This document shows, piece by piece, positions 44,433 to 53,562 of a stretch of 57,692 nucleotides of DNA. Location of the stretch: the NCBI GenBank assembly GCA_045652765.1, contig JAZOLG010000044.1:1-57692 (forward strand), in the 5' to 3' direction. The DNA comes from UBA1231 sp045652765 (GTDB taxonomy: Bacteria > Bacillota_I > Bacilli_A > ML615J-28 > CAG-313). The translations under genes and the position numbers were made by a program. Under the pieces are notes generated by a model, which had not been told where the DNA came from, did no database searches, and was given only the letters and a program-made list of their open reading frames with translations. How positions within the stretch are numbered: position 1 is the stretch's first letter; every line of letters begins with the position of its first letter.

Positions 44433-44789
44433 ATGGCAATTCAAGATGTTGATAATTTAGAGAATATTGAACTTCAATTATTTGCATCTTTTTTATTTCT
44501 TATTTCCAATATCGCATCAATCAAAGCAACACTAGATATTAAAGAATCAATTATTAATAAGATAGATAATCAAAATATAAAAAAAACTGCAAAATTTGCA
44601 GTTTCTCTTCAATTAATTGGAACAATTTTATTCCTTATTTTATCATACGATGAATTCAATACTTTACCATCAATTCAAAACAAATCATTTTTATCATCAA
44701 ATATCCTATCAACGATTGCTACAATCATAAGATTTAAAACAATAATCAACGACCCGAATAATTTTATTGGTAGTGATGATATAAACTAG
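44433..44789 (+). CDS. Small membrane protein, 118 aa
   Basis: Start at ATG 44433 with AAGGTGA 4 nt upstream and TATAAT at 44411-44416. There are two hydrophobic segments (about 13-30 and 56-75), separated by a charged Lys/Asn-rich stretch, and a polar tail. I do not recognise the family. Its stop codon overlaps the convergent mscS stop by 4 nt. A longer start at 44385 is not supported by an RBS. A 63-residue minus-strand ORF in the same place is a shadow. Confidence 0.7.
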   Translation: MAIQDVDNLENIELQLFASFLFLISNIASIKATLDIKESIINKIDNQNIKKTAKFAVSLQLIGTILFLILSYDEFNTLPSIQNKSFLSSNILSTIATIIRFKTIINDPNNFIGSDDIN

Positions 44790-45622
44790 TTATTTTTAAC
44801 ATGAATATCAAGTTGTTGATATGGAATAACAATACCTGCTTCATCAAATTTATTTTTAACTGTTTCTAACAAGTCAAAATAAACTGTCCAATAATCACCA
44901 TTATTGGCCCATGCTCTACATGCAATAATGATTCCGTGATCACCATGTCCAGATAATCTGATAAATGGTTCGTGATCTTTTAATACTAATTGATGTTGGT
45001 TTACACATTCTGTAATAATTTTATTAGCTTTATAGTAATCAGATTCATACGCAATTGTAAATGATAAATCAACACGTCTAATATCTTTCATACTATAATT
45101 AGTAATATTACCATTTGCTAATGCACCATTAGGAACCATAATAACTTTATTGTCTGGTGTTCTTAATGTAGTATAAAATAATTTAATATCTTCAACAGTA
45201 CCTTCTTCTCCTTGACCTTTAATGTAATCATCAATTCTAAAAGGTCTCATTAAAAGGATAATTATTCCACCAGCAATATTTGATAAACCACCTTGTAAAG
45301 CTAAACCAATGGTAACACCAGCTGATGCAATTAATGCACCAATAGAGGCAGTATCAATCCCTACAAAGCCTAAGAAAACAACAAATACAAGTATTTTTAA
45401 AGCTTTTCTAGCAGCTTTTACTAAAACAATTGAAAGTGTTTTATCAGCATTTTTTCTTTTAAGTTTCTTTTGTAGTCTATTAAAAATAACATTTATTATA
45501 TAGAAAACAATAAACATTAAAATTAATCCAATGATTAAACGAACAGCAGCTGGGAAAGCTGTATTCTTTATCCAAGTTTTAACCGTTGGCCAAATTGATG
45601 ACCATGTAATACCTAAAAACAT
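44786..45622 (-). CDS. mscS: Small-conductance mechanosensitive channel (MscS family)
   Basis: Three N-terminal hydrophobic helices are followed by the pore helix ASAGVTIGLALQGGLSNIAGG and the beta domain RPFRIDDYIKGQGEEGTVEDI. Then come MVPNGALANGNITNYS and a C-terminal alpha/beta domain. The length of 278 matches the E. coli channel. It releases solutes on hypo-osmotic shock. AAGGAG precedes the ATG. Confidence 0.94.
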   Translation of the reverse strand: MFLGITWSSIWPTVKTWIKNTAFPAAVRLIIGLILMFIVFYIINVIFNRLQKKLKRKNADKTLSIVLVKAARKALKILVFVVFLGFVGIDTASIGALIASAGVTIGLALQGGLSNIAGGIIILLMRPFRIDDYIKGQGEEGTVEDIKLFYTTLRTPDNKVIMVPNGALANGNITNYSMKDIRRVDLSFTIAYESDYYKANKIITECVNQHQLVLKDHEPFIRLSGHGDHGIIIACRAWANNGDYWTVYFDLLETVKNKFDEAGIVIPYQQLDIHVKNN

Positions 45623-45639
45623 TTTATATCTCCTTTTTT

Positions 45640-46182
45640 TTAAAATAAATTTACAAATACAAATCCAATTATCAAATAAGGGCCAAATGGGAAAGCAACA
45701 GATTTTTTTCGATTTTTTAATAATTCAATAACTAACGCAATTAAACTAGCAACAAAAATAGTATACATTAATTTTGTTATACCACTCATCAAACCTATTA
45801 AAAATAATAGTTTAATATCACCATAACCCATTATTTCTTTATTATATATAATATCAAATATAATAACAATTCCCATAAATACAACCATAAAAATTATTGA
45901 AGAAAGAATTTCAAAAGATTTTAATGGCTGTTTTATAAATATAGCCCTTTTATTAATAATATAAAATACAATAACCAAAATTAAATTAAAACCAACTAAT
46001 GAATCTGGTATAATCATGTCTTGTAAATCAACCAAAGCTATTACAATGAATATAGAAAATATGGCAAATTTAAAGATATTTTCTAAAGATATGTTTTCTA
46101 ACAACCAATATGAATTGAGTAAAGACAAAATAATTATAATAGAACTATAATAATTTTTGTAATCAACTAACAAATATTTCAC
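45640..46182 (-). CDS. Prepilin peptidase (A24 family), start uncertain
   Basis: Membrane aspartic peptidase with both catalytic Asp motifs: ALVDLQDMIIPD and MGYGDIKLLFLIG. It has about six hydrophobic helices. The first GTG at 46182 has no SD. The frame stays open upstream and encodes another hydrophobic helix (ILRFVVGGFVSIILCFLTKI). An AAAGGGG that overlaps the leuS stop lies 8 nt before an in-frame ATA at 46260, so the real start may be a non-canonical ATA. The N-terminal methylase domain with CxxC pairs is absent. No pilin or secretion genes are near. It lies downstream of leuS, 17 nt before mscS. Confidence 0.85.
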   Translation of the reverse strand: MKYLLVDYKNYYSSIIIILSLLNSYWLLENISLENIFKFAIFSIFIVIALVDLQDMIIPDSLVGFNLILVIVFYIINKRAIFIKQPLKSFEILSSIIFMVVFMGIVIIFDIIYNKEIMGYGDIKLLFLIGLMSGITKLMYTIFVASLIALVIELLKNRKKSVAFPFGPYLIIGFVFVNLF

Positions 46183-46273
46183 TTTTTTATCTGTACATAA
46201 TATTTTTGTTAAAAAACAAAGTATTATACTTACAAATCCACCTACAACAAATCTTAATATAAATAAAACCCCT

Positions 46274-48715
46274 TTAGTTTGCTACAATATTTACTAATTT
46301 ATTAGAAACAACAATTACTTTTCTAATTGTTAATCCACTTAATAATTCCTTGATTCTAGGAAGTTCTAAAGCTTCTTTTTCAAGCTCATCTTTTGGTGTA
46401 TCTACAGATACCATTAACTTATCACGTAATTTACCATTAATTTGAACAACAACTGTTACTTCATTATTGACAGTTTTTGCAAGATCAAATTCAGGCCATG
46501 GCTCATATACAATTAAATCTTTATGATTTAAAGTTGTTGTCCATAATTCTTCTGTAATGTGCGGAGCAACAGGATTTAATAATTTTAAGAATCCTTCCAT
46601 ATAACATCTAGGAACTTGTTTTTCTTTATATGCCTCATTTACAAATATCATCATTTGTGCAATAGCTGTATTAAAACGAAGAGCTTCATAGTCTTCAGTT
46701 ACTTTTTTAACAGTTTGATGGTATACTTTTTCTAAATTACTATTTTCACTAACAACAATTTCAACTTGTTCTGTATATAAACGCCATACACGATCTAAGA
46801 AACGTCTTGCACCATCAACCCCTTGCATTGACCAAGGTTTCATAGCTTCAAGTGGTCCCATAAACATTTCATATACACGTAATGTATCAGCTCCCCAATT
46901 TTGAACAATATAATCAGGATTAATAACATTACCACGAGATTTAGACATTTTAACACCATCAACGCCTAAAATCATACCTTGATTAAATAATTTTTGGAAA
47001 GGTTCTAGTGTTTTAACAACACCACAATCATATAACACTTTATGCCAGAATCTAGCATATAATAAATGTAGTACAGCATGTTCTGTTCCACCAATATATA
47101 AATCAACAGGTAACCAATAATTAACCATTTCTTGAACTTTAGGATCACTTAAAGGCATTACTTTGCCATTTTCTTTTAACAAGTAACCAATATAATACCA
47201 GCAACTTCCTGCCCATTGAGGCATAGTATTTGTTTCTCTTCTACCTTTAACTCCATCTTCACGAACAACTGTTAACCATTCAGTTTCATTAGCAAGTGGT
47301 GATTCACCAGTTCCACTTAATTTTAATCCATTTACTTTTGGTAATGCAAGTGGTAATTCTTTTTCATCTAGAACAGAAATTGTACCATCTTCCCAGTGAA
47401 TTACAGGGAATGGTTCACCCCAATAACGTTGTCTTGAGAAAATCCAGTCACGAAGTTTATAATTAACTGATTTTTTACCAATACCAAATTTTTCAAGATA
47501 TTTTAGCATTTCGTTAATAGCATCTTCTTTATTTAAACCATCTAGAAATTGTGAATTAATGTGATTACCATCTTTCGTCCAGGCAGATTGATTTAAATCA
47601 AATTCAGGATCATCACTTTGTAATACTTGAATGATTGGTAAATTGAATTTTTTAGCAAAATCATAATCTCTTTCATCATGTGCAGGCACAGCCATAATAG
47701 CGCCAGTACCATAACTTGATAATACATAATCAGCGATCCAAATAGGAACAGGTAGATTATTTACTGGATTTAAAGCATAAGCTCCAGTGAAAACACCTGT
47801 TTTTTCTTTATTAAGTTCTGTACGGTCAAAATCACTTTTACTCTTAGCATATTCAACATATGCAGCAACAGCTTCGCTTTGTTCAGGTGTAACAATTTTG
47901 TTTACTAGTTCATGTTCAGGAGCAAGCACACAATATGTTGCGCCAAATAAAGTATCACAACGTGTTGTAAAAACTGTAAACTTATGATTAGTACCTTGAA
48001 CTTTAAAATCTACTAAAGCTCCAACAGATTTACCAATCCAGTTTCTTTGCATCTCTTTAATATATTCTGGCCAATCAACAAATTCTAAATCGTTAAGTAA
48101 TCTTTCAGCATATTCAGTAATTTTTAAAACCCATTGTTTCATAGGTTTTTTAATAACCGGATGTTCTCCTCTTTCACTAACCATCTTACCATTAACATTT
48201 AAAACTTCTTCATTAGCAAGAACAGTACCTAATTTTTCACACCAATTAACTTCAATATTCTTTATTTCGGCTAATCCTTTATTATATAATTGAATAAAGA
48301 TCCATTGTGTCCAATGATAATAATCTTCATCACAAGTCGCAATTTCACGATCCCAATCATATGATAAGCCTAACATTTGCAATTGATTTTTAAATATTCC
48401 GATATTTTTCTTTGTAAAATCTCTTGGATCATTACCTGTTTGAATTGCATATTGTTCGGCAGGAAGCCCAAAAGCATCCCATCCCATTGGATGCATTACA
48501 TTGAATCCTTTCATTCTCTTATAACGAGAAATGATATCAGTAGCAGTGTATCCTTCTGGATGACCTACATGAAGCCCAGCACCACTTGGATATGGGAACA
48601 TATCTAATGCATAAAATTTTGGTTTTTCACTATTAAAAGTCGTTCTAAAGATTTTTTCTTCAGCCCATCTATTTTGAATCTTTTTTTCAATTTCTTGATG
48701 ATTATATTGACTCAT
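46274..48715 (-). CDS. leuS: Leucyl-tRNA synthetase
   Basis: Class I synthetase with the HIGH motif as HVGH (49-52, in YPSGAGLHVGHPEG), the CP1 editing domain containing FTTRCDTLFGATY and MAVPAHDERDYDFA, the leucine-specific region, KMSKSRGNVI, and the C-terminal domain ending VVVSNKLVNIVAN. The length of 813 is typical. AGAGGG precedes the ATG. Its start overlaps the upstream DUF1189-like gene by 14 nt. No T-box is visible, because the leader region is coding. Confidence 0.97.
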   Translation of the reverse strand: MSQYNHQEIEKKIQNRWAEEKIFRTTFNSEKPKFYALDMFPYPSGAGLHVGHPEGYTATDIISRYKRMKGFNVMHPMGWDAFGLPAEQYAIQTGNDPRDFTKKNIGIFKNQLQMLGLSYDWDREIATCDEDYYHWTQWIFIQLYNKGLAEIKNIEVNWCEKLGTVLANEEVLNVNGKMVSERGEHPVIKKPMKQWVLKITEYAERLLNDLEFVDWPEYIKEMQRNWIGKSVGALVDFKVQGTNHKFTVFTTRCDTLFGATYCVLAPEHELVNKIVTPEQSEAVAAYVEYAKSKSDFDRTELNKEKTGVFTGAYALNPVNNLPVPIWIADYVLSSYGTGAIMAVPAHDERDYDFAKKFNLPIIQVLQSDDPEFDLNQSAWTKDGNHINSQFLDGLNKEDAINEMLKYLEKFGIGKKSVNYKLRDWIFSRQRYWGEPFPVIHWEDGTISVLDEKELPLALPKVNGLKLSGTGESPLANETEWLTVVREDGVKGRRETNTMPQWAGSCWYYIGYLLKENGKVMPLSDPKVQEMVNYWLPVDLYIGGTEHAVLHLLYARFWHKVLYDCGVVKTLEPFQKLFNQGMILGVDGVKMSKSRGNVINPDYIVQNWGADTLRVYEMFMGPLEAMKPWSMQGVDGARRFLDRVWRLYTEQVEIVVSENSNLEKVYHQTVKKVTEDYEALRFNTAIAQMMIFVNEAYKEKQVPRCYMEGFLKLLNPVAPHITEELWTTTLNHKDLIVYEPWPEFDLAKTVNNEVTVVVQINGKLRDKLMVSVDTPKDELEKEALELPRIKELLSGLTIRKVIVVSNKLVNIVAN

Positions 48716-49562
48716 TATTATTTCCCTCTTGTTCTTTCATATAATTTCTTTTTGCTAATTCATTAATTCCAATTATTGCATAACATGTGGTTGCAAAAAA
48801 TCCAATATGTCTAAATATACCAAAAATAGGCCAGCTACTAAAGAATATTGACAACAGCATACCTATAATAGTAGGTAATACACAATATAGTGACAATTTA
48901 TATATTTTACCAAACTTAATACCATATTTGCTAAAGAATAACAATAATAAAACTGCACTCATTAAAGTAGTTAATAAGATTTCTCCAACAGCGTATAATA
49001 ATAAACTTGGAAAAGCTACACCATAAATAATATTTTTATACTGATTTAAAAATATATCAATATAGTTTGTAAATCCATTTATACTTGATAAATCACCTGA
49101 TTTCATCAATCCAAGATCAACAAAATCATTTGTATATTCTAAAAGTTTAACTTTTGCATCAATTAAAGCTGCTTGACAAAAATAAATACCGTCTTCAGCA
49201 TATTGAATAATTATTGTAGAAGCAAGTAAATCTTTAGTAATACCTTCAAGATCATTTCCAATTACTATATTTAGATAATTCATAGTTGTATCTTCAAAAG
49301 TTAAGATATATGTTGGTGCTTCTTCTAATTTAGAAACTAATTTACCATCTGAAAGTGTATAATTGATTTCCTCAATTTTTTGAACTTCTTTGGTAATTAC
49401 GCTCTTAAAAAAGCCACCAAAGTCTTTAATTACTAAAAAATATGGTAAAGCAAATAAAAAAGAAAAAATAACTAAATAAAGCAAAGTAATTCCTATTTTA
49501 TCGTTAATATAATCAACTAATTTTCTAGGATTTATTAATGCAGCTTTTATTCTTTGATACAT
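48702..49562 (-). CDS. DUF1189-like membrane protein
   Basis: An N-terminal INPRKLVDYINDKIG segment is followed by a helix (about 28-46), an extracytoplasmic domain of about 130 residues, and four C-terminal helices. This layout and the N-terminal motif match the DUF1189 family, whose role is unknown. AGGAGG precedes the ATG. It is the first gene of the run into leuS, with overlapping ends. Confidence 0.75.
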   Translation of the reverse strand: MYQRIKAALINPRKLVDYINDKIGITLLYLVIFSFLFALPYFLVIKDFGGFFKSVITKEVQKIEEINYTLSDGKLVSKLEEAPTYILTFEDTTMNYLNIVIGNDLEGITKDLLASTIIIQYAEDGIYFCQAALIDAKVKLLEYTNDFVDLGLMKSGDLSSINGFTNYIDIFLNQYKNIIYGVAFPSLLLYAVGEILLTTLMSAVLLLLFFSKYGIKFGKIYKLSLYCVLPTIIGMLLSIFFSSWPIFGIFRHIGFFATTCYAIIGINELAKRNYMKEQEGNNNESI

Positions 49563-49730
49563 AGCATCCTCCTATATTTATATTAGTATAACACAAATTA
49601 CTTTTTTTGTCATTACATTTGCAAAGAAATACTTTATACTCATTTTTTTAAACAAAAACAAAAAGTTTTATAATTTTATTTGTTATTTTATTAAATTTAT
49701 ATTAAAATATTATTATACTTAGGAGGACTT

Positions 49731-51707
49731 ATGAAAAAATTTTATTTTTTATTTTTACTTACATTAACTCTTCTATTTAGTGGTGTTTTTGTTAAAGCAA
49801 ATACTGAATTTTGCTATAACCTTAAAGCTTCTGTAGGAGAAACATACGACGAAGTTGGAATTGTTTATCACTCTAAATATGAAGGCACAAAAGTTCGTTA
49901 CAGCTTACATAGTGACTTAAGTGACTATAAAGAAGTAACACCTGATGAAAAGATTTACAGTAAAGGTCAAACTAATGGTCAACCTGAAACTGTATTTGCC
50001 GCTCGTTATGTTTGTCGAGCTACTCTTACTGATTTATATGATGATACAACTTATTACTACCAAGTTGTTTATAATAATGAAGTATCACATATTCAATCAT
50101 TTAGAACAGCTAACAAAAATAAATTAACATTTGGTGTTTTATGTGATACTCAAGCAAGTGGTTCAGCTTTTTCACAATCAAATGATTTAGTAAATAAATT
50201 AGTTAGTATCAACAACAACATCAACTTCTTTATGATAGCAGGTGACATCGTTGACCGTGGTGGATACGAAGAACAATGGAATAATTTTGAAAAATATATG
50301 ACTACATTAAATCAAAAATATTTACAAGCAACTGTTCCTGGAAATCATGAACTATATCACAGTAATGCAGCTGGATATATCGATGCTACAATATATAATC
50401 AATATTATTTCAACCCACAAAATGGTCCAGAACCAAGAATGAACTCTACATATTACTTCATGCAAAATGATGTCTTATTTATCATGTTAGATATTATGCA
50501 TAGATCAGATGGCAGCAACTACAACGAAGAACAAATTGAATGGTTCAAACAAGTCGTTCAAAATAATCCATCTAAATTTATTATAGTAATGTCTCATCCA
50601 GGAGCATATTCAACTGGCGTATATGATTCAGATGCGAAAATAGTTAATGGTAACTGGCGTACTGTTTTCGAAGAATACGGTGTAGACCTTGCAATTAGCG
50701 GACATGAACACATTTACGCTAGAACTGCTCCTTTATATAATAACAAACCAGATGCTGAAAAAGGTGTAACTTACTTAATTGGTGGTAGTGCTGGTCAAAA
50801 AAGTTATACTGCTCAAGGCAAAGGTATGTTTGATGTAGTTATTGAAACAGAATCTGCAGGTCAATATTCAGGTTCAATTTGTGAAATCGTTGGTGATACT
50901 TTAACTTTCTCATTCTATCGTTCAAACGGAACTCTTAAAGATACATTCAGTATTAAATCAAAAAGAACAATTGATAAAAATTTTGATATCGATGAATTTA
51001 TGGACAGTATTCACATCGATTATAATGAAAGCAACTATAAATCAAGTATTGTTTGGGCAAATAATGCTTATGGACATGTAGAAACTATTGATGTAATTTT
51101 AAAATTCAACAATAATTATAAACTATCTAAATATATTGGTCCAAATTCTAATACAGCAGTTATTGGAACAACTTATCCTACAAAAGATTACGAATATGAA
51201 GTTATCGTTCATGATTATGAAGGTAATACTTATAGTAAATCACTAATTTTAGATAATGATGAATCATTAAATGTCCCAAGTGATATGCAAGTAAACATTA
51301 TCGAACGCGAAGGACAAACTGGAACATACGATGTAAATGTAAGTTATAACAAAAACAACACTGAAGAAATAGAATTAAATCTATACATTGGTAAAACTAA
51401 ATATGAATTAGTATCTGGTCATGCCGAAATTAAAACTACTGAAGACTTTGATGTTGAAGACATTAAAGTAGAACTTCTTTATAAATTATTCAGTGGTGGT
51501 GGTTCTGCAGAATTTGATGTTAGCAATATGAACATCAACATTGAAAGTTTACCAGATGAACAAGAACCAAGTGATGATCAACCAAACACTAATAATGGTG
51601 GTGGAAACACTAATAATGGTGGTGGAATGAATTGTAATATGGGATTTATTTCTTTAATTCCATTAATTGGGGCTGCTACATTATTATTAATTAAAAGAAA
51701 ACGATAA
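49731..51707 (+). CDS. Surface metallophosphoesterase, purple acid phosphatase-like
   Basis: A signal peptide (1-23) is followed by an N-terminal FN3-like domain (about 28-125) and a calcineurin-like phosphoesterase with the metal motifs GVLCDTQ, MIAGDIVDRGG, VPGNHEL, VMSHPG and SGHEHIYAR. A beta-rich region of about 200 residues follows. A Gly/Asn-rich spacer (NTNNGGGNTNNGGG) then leads into a Cys-containing hydrophobic helix with a KRKR end (MNCNMGFISL then PLIGAATLLLIKRKR). The tail looks like a membrane or sorting anchor but has no LPXTG. AGGAGGA precedes the ATG. It probably removes phosphate from extracellular esters. Confidence 0.9.
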   Translation: MKKFYFLFLLTLTLLFSGVFVKANTEFCYNLKASVGETYDEVGIVYHSKYEGTKVRYSLHSDLSDYKEVTPDEKIYSKGQTNGQPETVFAARYVCRATLTDLYDDTTYYYQVVYNNEVSHIQSFRTANKNKLTFGVLCDTQASGSAFSQSNDLVNKLVSINNNINFFMIAGDIVDRGGYEEQWNNFEKYMTTLNQKYLQATVPGNHELYHSNAAGYIDATIYNQYYFNPQNGPEPRMNSTYYFMQNDVLFIMLDIMHRSDGSNYNEEQIEWFKQVVQNNPSKFIIVMSHPGAYSTGVYDSDAKIVNGNWRTVFEEYGVDLAISGHEHIYARTAPLYNNKPDAEKGVTYLIGGSAGQKSYTAQGKGMFDVVIETESAGQYSGSICEIVGDTLTFSFYRSNGTLKDTFSIKSKRTIDKNFDIDEFMDSIHIDYNESNYKSSIVWANNAYGHVETIDVILKFNNNYKLSKYIGPNSNTAVIGTTYPTKDYEYEVIVHDYEGNTYSKSLILDNDESLNVPSDMQVNIIEREGQTGTYDVNVSYNKNNTEEIELNLYIGKTKYELVSGHAEIKTTEDFDVEDIKVELLYKLFSGGGSAEFDVSNMNINIESLPDEQEPSDDQPNTNNGGGNTNNGGGMNCNMGFISLIPLIGAATLLLIKRKR

Positions 51708-51744
51708 AAAATAGCATATAGGAATTTCCTATATGCTTTTTTTA
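51707..51744. terminator. Bidirectional terminator between phosphoesterase and amidase
   Basis: The arms AGCATATAGG and CCTATATGCT enclose a 5-nt loop, with A and T runs on both sides. Confidence 0.9.
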
Positions 51745-52884
51745 TTTTACAATTGTTACAAAATCCAATTCTCTAACTTGTTCCTTATGTTTAATAATTA
51801 CTTTATAACTAATTGATTTTAGTTCTTCTGGAATATTTGTTATAAGACCTTTCTCATTTACAAATTCACTATCACAAACAAATTGAATATCAACTTCATT
51901 TGCACATTTTAACATTTCATACTCGATTTCAACCATTTGTAAAAAATATGTCCATAAACCATTTTCTCTTAATGTACAAGGGCAATTTTTACCACTAAAG
52001 AAATGATGTGCTTTAACTCTATCTAAATCTAAATGATTTTCTACTAATAATTTTGCAATTAACTTTGCAGTATTATGATATGTAAATGATAAATTTGATC
52101 CTTTATTAATCATCATTTCAATACCAATACTTCTTAAATTACCACCTTTATTAGCAATTTTATTATATGAAGGATTGTAATACGTATTTCCTATATAATA
52201 ATATCCATCTTTAATTACTAAATGTAGGCCATAATCATTGATATGAGAATCATTTAATTCAAATGAATTAAGCATTGCTAAATCGCTCTTTTTAAATTTT
52301 CTTCCTTGTCTTACACCATCAGATTCAATAAAAACATCATCTTTTTCTTGAACAACTGAAATATTTGGGATTTTGATTAAACTCTTTTTATTATTTATAT
52401 AATAATAACCATTTTTCATTGTAACAACAGGATTATCATATTCTGCTTTGACTCCTGTCCAATGAAGTTCATATGGTACAACTAAGCCATCTCCGGCGTG
52501 ATACGCAACTTCATTATCTGGTATTTGATGAACAAGAGCATCACTGCCTGAGCTATAATGCCAGCTAGTACCTCCGCCACCATTGTGTACATAATTAGCA
52601 TGAGCTTTTGCACCTGCAGTCTCAGCTGTACTTGCTGTATCATGAACCACAATAAATTCTGTACTTTCTTTAATTTGCCCTGGACGATTTCCATAACCAC
52701 CATTTTCCACAGTTTCTGCTAGAAATTCTTCTATTTCTAAATTTGAAAATAAATACTTCGAAACACCACCAATAAAATCATATTGGTAATTAAATTGATA
52801 ACCATACACAGTAATATCTTTTCTTAAAACTACTTTTTCATGAGCTTTTTTCAATAGCGAAATGACTTTTTCAATTTGTTCCAT
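51742..52884 (-). CDS. N-acetylmuramoyl-L-alanine amidase without signal peptide
   Basis: An amidase_2/PGRP domain has EFIVVHDTAS, SWHYSSG, VAYHAGDG, RSIGIEMMINKG and KAHHFFSGKNCP (zinc His residues and Cys). A stretch of about 120 residues splits the domain between HAGD and SIGIE, as in the 943-residue lipoprotein, and the C-terminal beta domain also matches that protein. ATG 52884 follows GGAGGT; the frame to 52911 is unsupported. The mature start MEQIEKVISLLKKAHE is not a signal peptide, so export may depend on lysis, a holin or sporulation. It has a promoter of its own. Confidence 0.88.
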   Translation of the reverse strand: MEQIEKVISLLKKAHEKVVLRKDITVYGYQFNYQYDFIGGVSKYLFSNLEIEEFLAETVENGGYGNRPGQIKESTEFIVVHDTASTAETAGAKAHANYVHNGGGGTSWHYSSGSDALVHQIPDNEVAYHAGDGLVVPYELHWTGVKAEYDNPVVTMKNGYYYINNKKSLIKIPNISVVQEKDDVFIESDGVRQGRKFKKSDLAMLNSFELNDSHINDYGLHLVIKDGYYYIGNTYYNPSYNKIANKGGNLRSIGIEMMINKGSNLSFTYHNTAKLIAKLLVENHLDLDRVKAHHFFSGKNCPCTLRENGLWTYFLQMVEIEYEMLKCANEVDIQFVCDSEFVNEKGLITNIPEELKSISYKVIIKHKEQVRELDFVTIVK

Positions 52885-52900
52885 AAATACCTCCAACAAT

Positions 52901-52929
52901 ATTATACTCACTTTTTATATTACTGTCAT
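52901..52929 (-). promoter_or_regulatory. Promoter of the leaderless-export amidase gene
   Basis: The minus strand has ATGACA (52924-52929), a 17-bp spacer and TATAAT (52901-52906), then GGAGG and the ATG at 52884, giving a very short leader. Confidence 0.75.
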
Positions 52930-52940
52930 ATAAAAAATAA

Positions 52941-52966
52941 AAAAGATTTGGAATTCCAAATCTTTT
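52941..52966. terminator. Terminator after rplT
   Basis: A perfect 26-nt palindrome centred on GAATTC (arms AAAAGATTTGGAA) is flanked by A/T runs. Confidence 0.8.
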
Positions 52967-52970
52967 CTTA

Positions 52971-53330
52971 CTATTTTACTAATGCTTTTTTAGCAGCTTC
53001 ACAAAGTGTTGCGAAAGTTTGAGCATCATTTACAGCTAAATCAGCTAACATTTTTCTATTAATTTCGATATTAGCTAATTTTAAACCATACATTAATTGT
53101 GAATAAGTGATTTCATTTGCACGTGATGCAGCATTAATACGGATGATCCATAATTTACGGAAATTACGTTTGTTAGCTTTACGGTCACGATATGCATATT
53201 TTAAAGAGTGCATTACTTGTTCATTAGCAGTTTTGTATAAAGCATGTTTTGAACCAAAGTAACCTTTAGCTAATTTTAAAATTCTATTTCTTCTTCTACG
53301 GCTTACAACGCCGCCCTTTGTTCTTGGCAT
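52971..53330 (-). CDS. rplT: Ribosomal protein bL20
   Basis: Length 119, beginning MPRTKGGVVSRRRRNRILK, with AKGYFGSKHALYKTANEQV and LWIIRINAASRANEITYSQ, all typical of L20. It is needed for 50S assembly. In Firmicutes L20 also represses its own operon by binding the infC leader. Last gene of infC-rpmI-rplT. Confidence 0.98.
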   Translation of the reverse strand: MPRTKGGVVSRRRRNRILKLAKGYFGSKHALYKTANEQVMHSLKYAYRDRKANKRNFRKLWIIRINAASRANEITYSQLMYGLKLANIEINRKMLADLAVNDAQTFATLCEAAKKALVK

Positions 53331-53343
53331 CTCGAACTACCTC

Positions 53344-53544
53344 CTACTTAATATTAGCTATTTGTTGTCTGATACGACGTTGGTCAGATGTACAAACAGC
53401 AGCTGATTTACGTAAATGTCTAATACGTTTTTGTGTTTTTCCAGGTGCTAAATGGCTTGTTCCAGGTTGTCCGCGAAGAACTTTACCAGATGCAGTAATT
53501 TTTAAGCGTTTTTTAGTACCGCTATGTGATCTCATTTTTGGCAT
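53344..53544 (-). CDS. rpmI: Ribosomal protein bL35
   Basis: A 66-residue basic protein starting MPKMRSHSGTKKRLKITASG, with HLAPGKTQKRIRHLRKSA, matching L35. It lies between infC and rplT in the universal order. Confidence 0.98.
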   Translation of the reverse strand: MPKMRSHSGTKKRLKITASGKVLRGQPGTSHLAPGKTQKRIRHLRKSAAVCTSDQRRIRQQIANIK

Positions 53545-53562
53545 AATTAAATTTCTCCTTTA

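Noticed and set aside
44296..44487. 63-residue minus-strand ORF
   Set aside because: It is antisense to the start and promoter of the 118-residue gene and carries no RBS or recognisable feature.
45640..46182. Prepilin peptidase as evidence of a type IV pilus or competence system here
   Set aside because: No pilin, ATPase or secretion genes lie in the window; the peptidase alone is not enough.
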